Positions 1-8,361 of a stretch of DNA of 37,811 nt are shown here, in pieces. Origin of the DNA: an uncultured Eubacteriales bacterium (GTDB lineage: Bacteria; Bacillota; Clostridia; Oscillospirales; CAG-382). How positions within the stretch are numbered: position 1 is the first letter of the stretch; every line of letters starts with the position of its first letter. The position numbers were made by a program, and so were the translations under genes. The notes beneath the pieces were generated by a model that was given only the letters and a program-made list of their open reading frames with translations, made no database searches and was not told the DNA's origin. The stretch is taken from the NCBI GenBank assembly GCA_900548115.1, contig URJL01000018.1:1-37811 (forward strand), in the 5' to 3' direction.

Positions 1-1403
1 TTGAAAAAGCGTTTTTTTTCGATATGCGCCCCCCCCCCCCCCCCGCCGATACGCTCGGGAATCGTCGCGCCGCCGAGCACAAGCGCGCTATAGACGCTGT
101 ACAGGGTGCAGTCGCGTATCCGCACTTTTCCCCGCGTTAAGATCGATGCGGCGTACGGTCGGTTGTTGCCGATCGCGCACCGAATGAGCGAAACGTCGGG
201 CGATTCGGAAAAATTTTCTGCCAAAAGCCCGTCGAGGAGACTTTTCGGCAAAGATTCCCGCAGGGTAAGACGAACGATCGATGAAGATACGGTTTCGGAG
301 CTCTCGGCGGTAAACATGCGGTCAAACGACCTGTCCTCCGAAAAAAGGCGCACGCGGTCGCCCCCGCGGAAAATACCTTTTCCCTCGCTGAAACGAAGAT
401 ACAGACTTTTTTCGTCCGCCGCCTTATGTACGTCGCAAAGACAGGTGCGGACATCGACGCCGTTGCACATGTTTTTTTCGGCGGTACAGTCGCAAAGCTC
501 GATCTTTCCGCGGCAGTCGCGGAAAAAGAATCCCTCCGCGTCGGTGGCAAGAATACGTTTCGAGCCTTCGCGCGTCGTGACACGGCAGCGTTCAAACGAA
601 AGATTTTCGCAGTTAAGCGCCGAAAAAGCCTTGGAGGGGGCGCAATAGACAAAAATGTCGGAGAAAGAAAGATTCTTTGATTCACGGCACAAAAAGTCGT
701 GGTAAAGTCCGGTATCGAAAACGCAGACCCAGTTGTTCCCGACAGTGTGAGAAAAGCCGAAATCCCCGCTCAGACGCACCCGTCCGTCGCGCAGGGCTTC
801 CGCCTTCAGTCGACGGTTCAAGCTTTGGAACGTATCGTCGTGCTGATCGTTAAAGCACGCAAAATAGGTCGGCTGACCCGCCTGCGGCGCACCGGTCTCG
901 GCGCTGTATTCCAGAGCCAGAACTCGTCCGAGTGCGCGGCTCCAGTCGTCCTTTCGGTTATAAAAGACAAGCCCCTTATTTCGCACGGTGCAGCGCGTCT
1001 CGCTTTCTTCGAAGCGCAAGAGAACGTGCCGCTCGTCCGCCTCTTCGATCGCCGCTTGGGCGAAAAAGGGCGACGCAAAATCGACCGACAGGTTCGAAAC
1101 GGCAATATCCTCACATTCGATAAAGCAGAAAGGCACTACATTGCCGTGGAAAATCAGCTCCGCGCCGCCGCCTTCGATCGTAATCTTCTTTTTGCAGAAA
1201 AGATAAAATACGCATCTTTGTTCCTCCGCAAAAGGCGCGGAAATCTTTCGGTATTCAAAGGCATAGTCGGGATAAAAATGATAGGTGCGCGGAGAGAGCA
1301 CGAGCGTATCGCCGTCGCGAAGACGCCGCACCGCCTCGGTAAGCATGAGAGTATCGTCGCTGCGCGACGTGAGTACCCGAAAATCCTCTGCCTCAATTCG
1401 CAT
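1..1403 (-). CDS. GH110-like alpha-1,3-galactosidase, C-terminus beyond the left edge
   Basis: An open frame starts at ATG 1403-1401 and has no stop before the left edge (about 467 codons). A GGGGGG purine stretch lies just upstream of the ATG. The N-terminus has the DDT start of a pectate-lyase-like beta helix (residues 16-18), then HFYPDYAFEY, then a run ending in IEGGGAELIFHGNVVPF and a following NLSVDFASPF. From memory of the family, this order is that of GH110 enzymes, which remove alpha-1,3-linked galactose, including from blood-group B type glycans. Later residues are short beta-helix turns with many Cys. No signal peptide is visible, so a cytoplasmic enzyme is inferred. A run of 16 C (29-44) falls in the coding frame and keeps it open; the residues after it (AHIEKKRFF) still resemble the helix turns. 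The gene is divergent from an AraC regulator that may control it. Family assignment is by motif recall only. Confidence 0.75.
   Translation of the reverse strand, partial: MRIEAEDFRVLTSRSDDTLMLTEAVRRLRDGDTLVLSPRTYHFYPDYAFEYRKISAPFAEEQRCVFYLFCKKKITIEGGGAELIFHGNVVPFCFIECEDIAVSNLSVDFASPFFAQAAIEEADERHVLLRFEESETRCTVRNKGLVFYNRKDDWSRALGRVLALEYSAETGAPQAGQPTYFACFNDQHDDTFQSLNRRLKAEALRDGRVRLSGDFGFSHTVGNNWVCVFDTGLYHDFLCRESKNLSFSDIFVYCAPSKAFSALNCENLSFERCRVTTREGSKRILATDAEGFFFRDCRGKIELCDCTAEKNMCNGVDVRTCLCDVHKAADEKSLYLRFSEGKGIFRGGDRVRLFSEDRSFDRMFTAESSETVSSSIVRLTLRESLPKSLLDGLLAENFSESPDVSLIRCAIGNNRPYAASILTRGKVRIRDCTLYSVYSALVLGGATIPERIGGGGGGAHIEKKRFF
29..44. repeat. 16-nt poly-C homopolymer inside the GH110-like gene
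   Basis: Sixteen consecutive C on the plus strand, read as five GGG codons plus one base on the coding minus strand. A tract this long is prone to slippage in replication and in sequencing. One base gained or lost would shift the frame of the enzyme. Confidence 0.9.
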
Positions 1404-1436
1404 AGAAATCCCCCCGTTTTTTTCTTTTACAGCTAT

Positions 1437-1465
1437 AGTATACCGTATTTTTCTCTCCTTTCCCA
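1437..1465 (-). promoter_or_regulatory. Probable promoter of the GH110-like gene
   Basis: On the minus strand TATACT (1442-1437) lies about 33 nt before the start codon. At 17-bp spacing the -35 is only TGGGAA (1465-1460). A good -10 with a poor -35 would fit an activator-dependent promoter. No clear activator repeat was found nearby. Confidence 0.45.
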
Positions 1466-1671
1466 TTGTCTGTATTCGCGTTCTTACGAACAATTTATTG
1501 ACTTATTTTTCGATTTTGAAAAATTGCCGCTTTTTGGGCGAAAAGATTTCCTTTGTTTGGAGATTGTCGGAAAATGTTGGTAATATTGCAAAAACGCGCC
1601 CTTGTTTTTGATTTTGTCACACAAAGCGCGTCTTTCGTTTTGCCCTTTTCCCAACTTTTTCGCAAAAAACA

Positions 1672-1700
1672 TTGACTTTCATTTTCAGATACCGTATAAT
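1672..1700 (+). promoter_or_regulatory. Sigma-A-type promoter of the first AraC gene
   Basis: TTGACT (1672-1677), a 17-bp spacer, TATAAT (1695-1700). It lies 44 nt before the AraC start codon, with AAAGGAGG (1731-1738) as ribosome site. The rest of 1404-1671 is A+T-rich and holds no gene that I can support. Confidence 0.85.
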
Positions 1701-1744
1701 GAAAACAGAAAATCAAAACCAAAAACACGGAAAGGAGGCGCAAA

Positions 1745-2755
1745 ATGTCCGATTATTCGAAATTTCGGCGGCGTCCGTCGCTTATTTCCGACGAAGAAAT
1801 GCAATTTACCTTTAACCGCAAGCCCGCCGCAAAGCCGCAGGATCTTGTCGGCGAAAAAGAAGCGATGAGCGGCTGCTTATGTGATCTGTGCGTCAAACGG
1901 CATGTGCGCAACCTCCCCGAGATGTATCGCGCATACGATGTCTATACCTTTTGCTATGTTCTGAACGGGCGCTTTTTGATGTATACGAGCGACATCCGTC
2001 CCGTCGAATTGTACCGCGGACAGCTTTGTATTCTTCCCCCCGCCGTGACCTACAAGCTCTCGGTCGATTACCGCCGCGTGCCCGACGAATGCGAAGAAAA
2101 TATACTGGTTACGGTCCGGATACCCGAACACGCGGTCAGCCGTATTTTTTCGCGCCTTTTATCGGGTTCGTCGCCCGTGGCGGAATATCTCGGTGCGACG
2201 CTGTACGCCAAAAAATTCAAAAGCTACATGATCCTTCGCTCGCCGGGCGAGATGAATGCCTCGCTCGCCGAGCTTTGCTTTCATGCCGTTGACGACGCAA
2301 ATGCAAACGGAACCGACCCCGCTTCGGCGGAATTCTTGTTCAACTCTCTGCTGCTCGACTATGTGCGGGAGGGGGCGCTTTACGACTATGCCCGCTCCTC
2401 CCTGCAGAACGCCGACGTCATGCCGTCGATCATGAATTACATTCACACGCATTTCCGCAACGTTACGCTTGCCGATATCTGCCGTGAATTTCATTACACC
2501 CCGCCGCATTTCTGCACTATGATAAAAAAATACACCGGCTCGACTCTCACCGAATATGTCACCGTCGAACGGCTGGATTTTGTCTGCAAGCAGCTCACGC
2601 TCACCGATAAAAAGATCAAGACCATCGTCGAAGAATCGGGCTATGTTTCGCTCGAGCATTTTTATCGTGTGTTCAAAAAGCACTACGGCATGTCGCCGAA
2701 GGAATATCGCAGGCGCTTTACCGCGCAGGACAAAAAAGCCCCGTCGGAGAAATAA
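1745..2755 (+). CDS. AraC-family transcriptional regulator
   Basis: 336 residues. The N-terminal half (about 60-130) looks like a cupin-type sensor fold, with LNGRFLMYTSD and a later LYRGQLCILPP. The C-terminal part (about 228-325) is a typical double helix-turn-helix AraC domain: DICREFHYTPPHFCTMIKKY, then IVEESGYVSLEHFYRVFKKH, ending in GMSPKEYRRRF. A Cys cluster (C44, C46, C49) sits before the sensor part and is unusual. The start is well fixed by AAAGGAGG six bases upstream and a perfect promoter. Such regulators usually respond to a sugar and activate a neighbouring glycosidase gene; the divergent GH110-like gene is the obvious candidate target (inference). Confidence 0.9.
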   Translation: MSDYSKFRRRPSLISDEEMQFTFNRKPAAKPQDLVGEKEAMSGCLCDLCVKRHVRNLPEMYRAYDVYTFCYVLNGRFLMYTSDIRPVELYRGQLCILPPAVTYKLSVDYRRVPDECEENILVTVRIPEHAVSRIFSRLLSGSSPVAEYLGATLYAKKFKSYMILRSPGEMNASLAELCFHAVDDANANGTDPASAEFLFNSLLLDYVREGALYDYARSSLQNADVMPSIMNYIHTHFRNVTLADICREFHYTPPHFCTMIKKYTGSTLTEYVTVERLDFVCKQLTLTDKKIKTIVEESGYVSLEHFYRVFKKHYGMSPKEYRRRFTAQDKKAPSEK

Positions 2756-2769
2756 ACTCCGGCGGGGCT
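2737..2769. terminator. Terminator hairpin overlapping the AraC stop, best read on the minus strand
   Basis: AGCCCCGTCGGAG, a 7-nt loop, CTCCGGCGGGGCT: a 13-bp stem with one G-T pair. On the minus strand it is followed by six T, so it should end transcripts coming from the phosphatase gene. On the plus strand the U-tract is missing, although the stem covers the end of the AraC gene. Confidence 0.75.
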
Positions 2770-2784
2770 AAATTATATAAGAAA

Positions 2785-2816
2785 GACCGCAGTCAAAGGG
2801 GAAAAAGGCTGCGGTC
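2785..2816. terminator. Second hairpin between convergent genes
   Basis: GACCGCAG and CTGCGGTC form a perfect 8-bp stem with a 16-nt loop. The following bases are CCTGTTT on the plus strand and TTTCTT on the minus strand. It probably helps to separate the two convergent transcripts. Confidence 0.5.
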
Positions 2817-2855
2817 CCTGTTTATGTGCGCCCAAACGCGGCGCGGTTTCGGATA

Positions 2856-5800
2856 TTATTCTGCTTTATCGAGGATGTTTTCCTTGACCCACGAATAGCT
2901 CGGGTCGCTCTCGGGAATCATCTTCGCCACCGAGAGTAGGCTTGCGTTCTTATAGCATTCGCCGTATACTGTGCGCTCGATACCGAAAGAATCGGTATAC
3001 GTCACGTACGGACGAACGGCATAGTAACGATTGAATTTATCGCTCGTAATGCCGGTGACGCAAACGGTAAACTCGATGTGATCGTCCTCCTCGCGGAAGG
3101 TCTTGACGGCGGGAACAACGACTGCACCCGACGTTTCCTTCGAAAGCTCGTTTTCGCCGAGAAGCTCGACGGGATAGACAACAAAGCCGTAACCGAGCGC
3201 CGTATCCTTATCGGAGGCGGGTTTTTGGAGCTTGTCTTTCAGATTGCTTCCCAAAATTCCGACAAAACGAAGCGCGTAATCCTCGCCCGTGATGCGGATC
3301 TGTGCGCCGCGTACGGTGAGCTTTTCGTTCTGTGCGCCCTCTTCGGAAAATTCGGGGTCGATCGACAGCTCGTTAAAATAGATCTCCGTCGTTTTACCCT
3401 CGTATGCCGAAAGATCGTAAACTCCGTTTTGAGCCGTAAGGATCTTTCCGTCCACGATCGGGGCATAACCGCCGTCCGAAGCGATCGTAAAGCCCGAGAG
3501 AACGCCGTTTTCGAACACAGCGTCGGCTTCTCCGCCGTAGACCTTGATCTTATAATCCGCCGTGAGGGAGTCTCCGAAGGTGACTTTGCCGTTTTCGGCG
3601 TGGTTTTCGATGGCGATCCACTTGTCGGTATCGTTCACTTTGGAAAGCTTATCGTTGCCCCAAAGGGTAACACTTGCGCCGTCGATGCGAACGACGGTAT
3701 TTCCTACCTGCGACTTGTCGGCGCTTCTTTCTTCGCTGCCGAAGATAATGCCCTTCGGGAACGTGCCGCCCGTAACGTTGTAGCGGATCAGTCCCGTGAC
3801 CTTACCGAAGCCCATATGACCGGTGTAGACGTTATTGAACGTTCCGCCCTCGAAATCGTAGGTAACATCGCCCGTGTTGGTAAGAACGCCGGTCGTGGAA
3901 TTGCGCGCGCCCGAATAAACGACGTTGAAATTTCCGCCGCGGAAAATGTAATGTGCGTTGATCTTGGCAGATGCATTGCTCTGAATCCAAGTGAAGAGCG
4001 TAGCGACGCGTCCGAAATCACCGCCGTTTATGATAAAGTTGCTGTCTCCGTTTTGGTTATAATACGCACCGAAATCAAGGCTGATATTCTTATCGCCCGT
4101 CGCGTCGATATCGGTATTTGCCTTGACCGTTTTCTCGGTCAGAAGGTTTTTACCGAAGGTCACGGTCACGCCCTGCGAGAAAACGCCCGCTTCGTCGATC
4201 GGGGCTTTCAGGGTAATCTCATCGTAGGTGATATCGCCGTTGTACGCGGCGTCACGTCCGATGCCCGTCTTTTGGAACCAGAGACGGTTCTTCTGTCTTG
4301 CCGCAAGATCTTCGCCGTAGCCCATGACGGTTACGGACTTTCTTGCCGTTCCCGCTTTTTCAAGGTCGGCAGCGTCGGTGATGATCATATCGCCCTCGAC
4401 CAAAACTTTTCCGCCGTCCGCGCCGAGATTTTTGATCGCGCCGTCGATCGTAGTCGCAACCTTTGCACCGACGCCCTTGATATAGCCGTCGGAAGAGGCA
4501 TAGGCAACGCCGTTTTCGGTAAAGACGGTCGGTTCTTCGTGAACGAAGCGAATACCCGAAATGTACATGGTATCGTTGTCGTCCAAATCCTTCGTCGGAA
4601 CGGCAGCATATGGATCAAACTTATATTGTTTGAGTAAATATCCGTCTTCCGCAAAATCGGCGTCGATCAACGGAATAACCGCAGTTGCCCAACGGTTGGT
4701 TTCGAGTGCAGCTTCTTTTGTTACCTGTTTGTTGTTCTTTGCCTTAATAAAGAAACGCCAACGCATCCGGGTCGCCGCCGACTTTGCGCTTGCGGTATCG
4801 TGCGCATAGTAATAATCAATCAGCATATACGGTGTCTGAGACAGATCGGCACTCGGGAGTGCCGAATAGTTATTCATGATGATTTGATCGTTGCTGTTCT
4901 TATTGTCGTCGGACTTCGTGAGCACCGAAACGCCGGTGCGCCCGTCAAAGGTCATGCCGTGCGTCAGCGTACCCTTGTTGGTCGGGCCGGACCAGCCGTT
5001 TTTGTTAAGATTTTTGAGATCAAATTCGGAGGAAGGATAGGAGACCTCCCCCTCGACCGTAATATCCGCCGAAAGAGTCGCCGTTGCGCCGTAATCGTCG
5101 ATCGCCGTAACCTTGATGACCGAATCGCCCTTCGGGCATTTCAATTCATTCGCGGTATAGGTGCGGTCATTCAGAACCGACGCGTCGGCACAGTCGTAAT
5201 AGAAGCTGGTCAGCTCCTGTTTCGTATACTCTTTGCCGTTCTGCTCCACCGTCACAAAGTACGAGATGACACGGATATCATCGCTTGCCGCCGGGAACGT
5301 GACTGTCGCAAGATTTTCTTTCTGCGACACGGAAAGCTTTGCGTCGCTCGGGAAAATCGGCGCGGTGTTTCCGTCGGCACGGTTTTTCTCGGTGTAGCGT
5401 GTGAGATGGCTTCCGTCGGCTTTTGTTCCGAGGATCTCCCACGGCTTGCCGATCACCTTTACTTCGCCGCCCTCGAGGTCGGAATTGTAAAAGTCAAGGC
5501 GCTTGATACGAACATTGCCGTTTCCGTCGACCTCGACATATTCGCCCTGAGACGCTTTTCGATATTCCGTTCCGCCCCAACCGCCGTAATCCACTCCGTT
5601 TACGGGATTGGCGCTGTTGGCGTAGTATCCGAAATCGGCAGAGTTCAGATACTGTACAACGCCCGCGTCGACGGCGGTGAAGCCGTCCTGCCAGATGGCA
5701 AGCTCACGGTTGAGCGCCGAATGCTCGTGTCCGCCCCACAGAATGACCTGCGGATACTTGTTCAGCGTCGGAACAAGCTGGCGGGTAGTCTGCCCGAGAC

Positions 5801-6668
5801 TTCCGAAAATCGTATTGGTTACACGTGCGTGCGTTGCGACAAAGACCGCCTTGTCGGGTTCAGCCTTCGTGATTTCCGCAAGGGTCTTGTCGAGCCATTC
5901 GACCGTTTCGTCACGGTAGCTTACGGAATAATCCTTCGGTTCGACCGTCAGGAAATGATAGCCGCCGACCACAACGTGACGGTTTCCGTAATCAAGACCG
6001 TTTGCTCCGAGGTATTCGTCGCTTCCGTAGAAGAAAGCATAGTTTTCTCCGTCTTTTTCATTATAAGCCTTTATTTGTTCCTTGTTGTAATCGGCGATTT
6101 CCTGCGCCGTTGCCGAAGCGTTGCCCGGAACGGAAGCAGACCACATATAGCCCGCAAGAATCTTCTGATACAGCTTGGACGACTAGAAGCCCGTTGTGTC
6201 GGTTTTTTTGTTCTCGTCGAGCGCAACACCGTCCGCCGTGTCGTGGTTTCCGTTGGCATAGATAATCTTTGTATCGCTGCCGCCGAAATGGTTAAGCGAA
6301 ATGTCGCGGAATGCCGAAATTTCCTTATAGTTCTGTTCGAGCTTCGGGATACTGTCCGACATATTGCCCGAAGAGTTCATCGCGTCGACGATATCGCCGT
6401 CGATAAACACGGCGTCGAGCTTGTTTTCTCCCGCCATCAGCTTCAATCCCGTGTACGCACGGTCGAGCTTTTGGCGACTCCCTTCCACGTTCCACAAGCC
6501 GGAAAGATGAATGTCCGAAAGAACGCCGAAACGCAAAACGACGTTCGTTTCGTCAAATTTCTCCGCCGCGACGACGCTTCCCGTATTTCCCATAACCATA
6601 CCGCTTCCGATCAGTGAAGCGGTGAGGAGGGCGGAGATCGCCTTCTTGCTTTTTTGTTTCCAATCCAC
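2856..6668 (-). pseudogene. Secreted multidomain metallophosphatase interrupted by an in-frame TAG
   Basis: One frame of 1271 codons beginning at GTG 6668-6666 and broken only by TAG at 6185-6183 (codon 162). Residues 1-35 are a signal peptide. The calcineurin-like phosphoesterase motifs are split by the stop: LSDIHL (D52, H54), GDIVD (D92) and GNHD (N141, H142) lie before it, while ATHARV and GGHEHS lie after it, so neither half alone can form the two-metal site. After the enzyme come an Ig/FnIII-like segment (about 435-540), a beta-sandwich-like domain (about 559-710), a long beta-rich repeat region (about 750-1090) and a C-terminal domain (about 1117-1254) also found in the cohesin-like protein at 21524-22744. 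The enzyme would act outside the cell on phosphoesters. A readable pseudogene, a sequencing error or stop read-through are all possible. The gene is divergent from an AraC gene. Confidence 0.8.
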
Positions 6669-6751
6669 TTTAATACACTGCCCCTTTCAACTTGGATTAT
6701 TTTCTTTGCGGCACGTTTTCGAAAAATCGGTCGAATGCCGCTTACGTCTCT

Positions 6752-6810
6752 ATTATAGCGTTGTTTTGGCGCGGTGAAAATAGACAAAAATGTGTTTTTG
6801 GTGGACAAAA
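6752..6810 (-). promoter_or_regulatory. Phosphatase promoter with 21-bp-spaced direct repeats upstream
   Basis: The minus strand has TATAAT (6757-6752) with a weak -35 (TTTTCA, 6780-6775) at 17-bp spacing. Just upstream of this -35, GACAAAA occurs at 6783-6789 and again at 6804-6810, exactly 21 bp apart in the same orientation. A third copy (6819-6825) overlaps the -35 of the divergent AraC promoter. Tandem half-sites two helical turns apart are typical of AraC-family activators (established knowledge); that this regulator binds here is inference. Confidence 0.5.
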
Positions 6811-6816
6811 TTCCGA

Positions 6817-6845
6817 TTGACAAAAGCTTTTTTCGGGTGTATGAT
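6817..6845 (+). promoter_or_regulatory. Sigma-A-type promoter of the second AraC gene
   Basis: TTGACA (6817-6822), 17-bp spacer, TATGAT (6840-6845). It lies 32 nt before the start codon of the AraC gene and back to back with the phosphatase promoter. Confidence 0.85.
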
Positions 6846-6877
6846 ATTCTTGTACCGATTTGTAACGGGAGTATGTC

Positions 6878-8227
6878 ATGAAAAATATACCGCCGGAATT
6901 TTCTCCCCCCTCCATTCGCTTTTTCTGTGAATTTTGCTGTAAAACCACCCTTTTTTCACAGGAAATTCCGTCTGATTTGCACGCACAGCACCGTCTGTTT
7001 GCGGTTTTGGAAGGGCGGGCGGTTTTGGTCGGCGGAGAGAAAGAGATTTTTCTTTCGGAAGGGTCATTCGCTTTTTTTGAAGGGGACAAAATTACGATAG
7101 ATGAAACACGCTCCGACGGATCGCTCTTTTTTCTTTCTTTTGACGGAACGCTCTCGCCGCTTTTGCACGAGCTGAAGCTATCCTCCGCCGCCGCATACGA
7201 AACGACTCCCGAACAGCTTGAGCTTTTCGAAAGAATCCGAACGGAATATCAATCCGGTATCGAGACCGGTGCTTCGTTTTTGTTCACGGCACGCCTGTTC
7301 GAGATTTTTACGCTTGCCGCACGATCACTTTACAATCGTATTCTGCCCGCAAGCGCCGTGGGGATCAACGGTTTTTCGATGTGGGGCATCGCCGAGCGGG
7401 AAGAGGGCGTTTTTCACGGGCGAAAAGCCATAAAAATCACGCCGAACCGATCGGTAAAATCCATCATCGTTTTGGAAAACCATCTTCTCGAGATATATCA
7501 TATCAATCCGCTTCATTATCGCTTCGTACAGATGCACTACTACTACGAAAGCCGCGGCACACACCCTTTGGAGGCGCGGCTTCGCACGCTGAGCGTTTTG
7601 GATGAGGACGATCCCGAGCGAAAGACGGTCTTTATCGACAAAAACGGAGACCATCCTTTCTTTGCACCTCTGCGGCGCAACCGCTGGTCCAATACCTTTT
7701 TCACGCTGCATTATCCGCCCGAGCTCCACGCGGTTCTCGAAAAGATGAGCCGTCCCGTTCTGCAGCAGATCAAGATCGACCCCTTCGGGGTCATCGACGC
7801 GCCCGCCATCGACGAGGGCGATGTGATGTACATTTCATCGGTCACTTTTTACTCGGATATCGATAAAAATCGCCTGCCCGACCTCTCCCCCATCGAATCG
7901 GCGCGTCTGCTCATTGACGAGACCTATCGCCGCGAGCTTCCCCTCTCTTTTTATGCCGAGGCGTGCCACTTCAGCCTGCGGCACTTTGTCACGCGCTTTA
8001 CGCACGAGATCGGCATTTCGCCGCATCAGTATATCATCCAAAAACGGATCGAATACGCGCGGGCATATCTGGATTCGAACGACAAAAGAATTGCCGATAT
8101 CGCCGTCGAAGCGGGCTTTCCCGACCCGCACTATTTTTCCCGTATTTTCAAAAAGCACACCGGGCTTTCCCCCGCGCAATACCGAAAAAGCGCCCGGGAG
8201 ATTACAGCATCGTTACGCGAAAAATAA
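6878..8227 (+). CDS. AraC-family regulator with a large middle domain
   Basis: 449 residues, longer than the usual roughly 300. Residues 20-100 form a cupin-like sensor (LEGRAVLVGGEKEIFLSEGSF cut here to show the repeated short strands). Residues 345-438 are the AraC double helix-turn-helix: FYAEACHFSLRHFVTRF, then IAVEAGFPDPHYFSRIFKKH, then GLSPAQYRK. Between them, about 165-328, is a beta-rich domain whose end (NRW, then QIKIDPFG, then DVMYISSVTFY) matches in order and spacing part of the divergent phosphatase. That middle domain may bind the same ligand as the enzyme's domain (inference). The start is set by GGGAG eight bases upstream. It probably controls the divergent phosphatase gene and perhaps itself. 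Confidence 0.9.
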   Translation: MKNIPPEFSPPSIRFFCEFCCKTTLFSQEIPSDLHAQHRLFAVLEGRAVLVGGEKEIFLSEGSFAFFEGDKITIDETRSDGSLFFLSFDGTLSPLLHELKLSSAAAYETTPEQLELFERIRTEYQSGIETGASFLFTARLFEIFTLAARSLYNRILPASAVGINGFSMWGIAEREEGVFHGRKAIKITPNRSVKSIIVLENHLLEIYHINPLHYRFVQMHYYYESRGTHPLEARLRTLSVLDEDDPERKTVFIDKNGDHPFFAPLRRNRWSNTFFTLHYPPELHAVLEKMSRPVLQQIKIDPFGVIDAPAIDEGDVMYISSVTFYSDIDKNRLPDLSPIESARLLIDETYRRELPLSFYAEACHFSLRHFVTRFTHEIGISPHQYIIQKRIEYARAYLDSNDKRIADIAVEAGFPDPHYFSRIFKKHTGLSPAQYRKSAREITASLREK

Positions 8228-8271
8228 GAAAGCAAAAGGTGCTTTTGATTGGTTAATTTTTCTTCTTTCTC

Positions 8272-8300
8272 TTGACAAAATGCTGTTTTTGCGGTATAAT
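8272..8300 (+). promoter_or_regulatory. Near-consensus promoter of the acyltransferase-amidase-ABC operon
   Basis: TTGACA (8272-8277), 17-bp spacer, TATAAT (8295-8300). The match to the sigma-A consensus is perfect, so tight control by a repressor would be expected; the palindrome directly after it fits this. Confidence 0.9.
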
Positions 8301-8336
8301 GCAGTCAATGTATAATGTGTGTTATACATTGACTGC
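8301..8336. promoter_or_regulatory. Perfect 15-bp inverted repeat (candidate operator) at the transcription start
   Basis: GCAGTCAATGTATAA (8301-8315), spacer TGTGTG, TTATACATTGACTGC (8322-8336). It abuts the -10 box and covers the expected +1, the classic place for a repressor of the TetR, GntR or PadR kind. No gene for such a repressor lies next to the operon. It could also fold as an RNA hairpin in the 5' leader. Confidence 0.8.
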
Positions 8337-8361
8337 TATTCACGAAAAGGCGGGATTCTTA

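Noticed and set aside
137..1396. Several medium-size frames on both strands within the GH110-like gene
   Set aside because: They are shadows of the frame that starts at 1403 and stays open to the left edge with beta-helix motifs.
6183..6185. TAG as a reassigned sense codon in this genome
   Set aside because: TAG ends other well-formed genes in the window (the XRE gene and the first fucosidase) directly before ribosome sites of the following genes, so it reads as stop.
3078..6617. Long plus-strand open frames opposite the phosphatase (519 and 605 codons)
   Set aside because: They mirror the codon pattern of the minus-strand gene, show no known domains and lack ribosome sites; the minus strand has a signal peptide and phosphoesterase motifs.
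8301..8336. Terminator function for the 15-bp palindrome
   Set aside because: There is no T-run after it and it lies at the start of a transcript, not at the end.
8272..8361. Upstream start for the acyltransferase
   Set aside because: It would begin within the -35 box and be translated through the palindrome; TTG 8362 has a proper ribosome site and fits the family's N-terminus.
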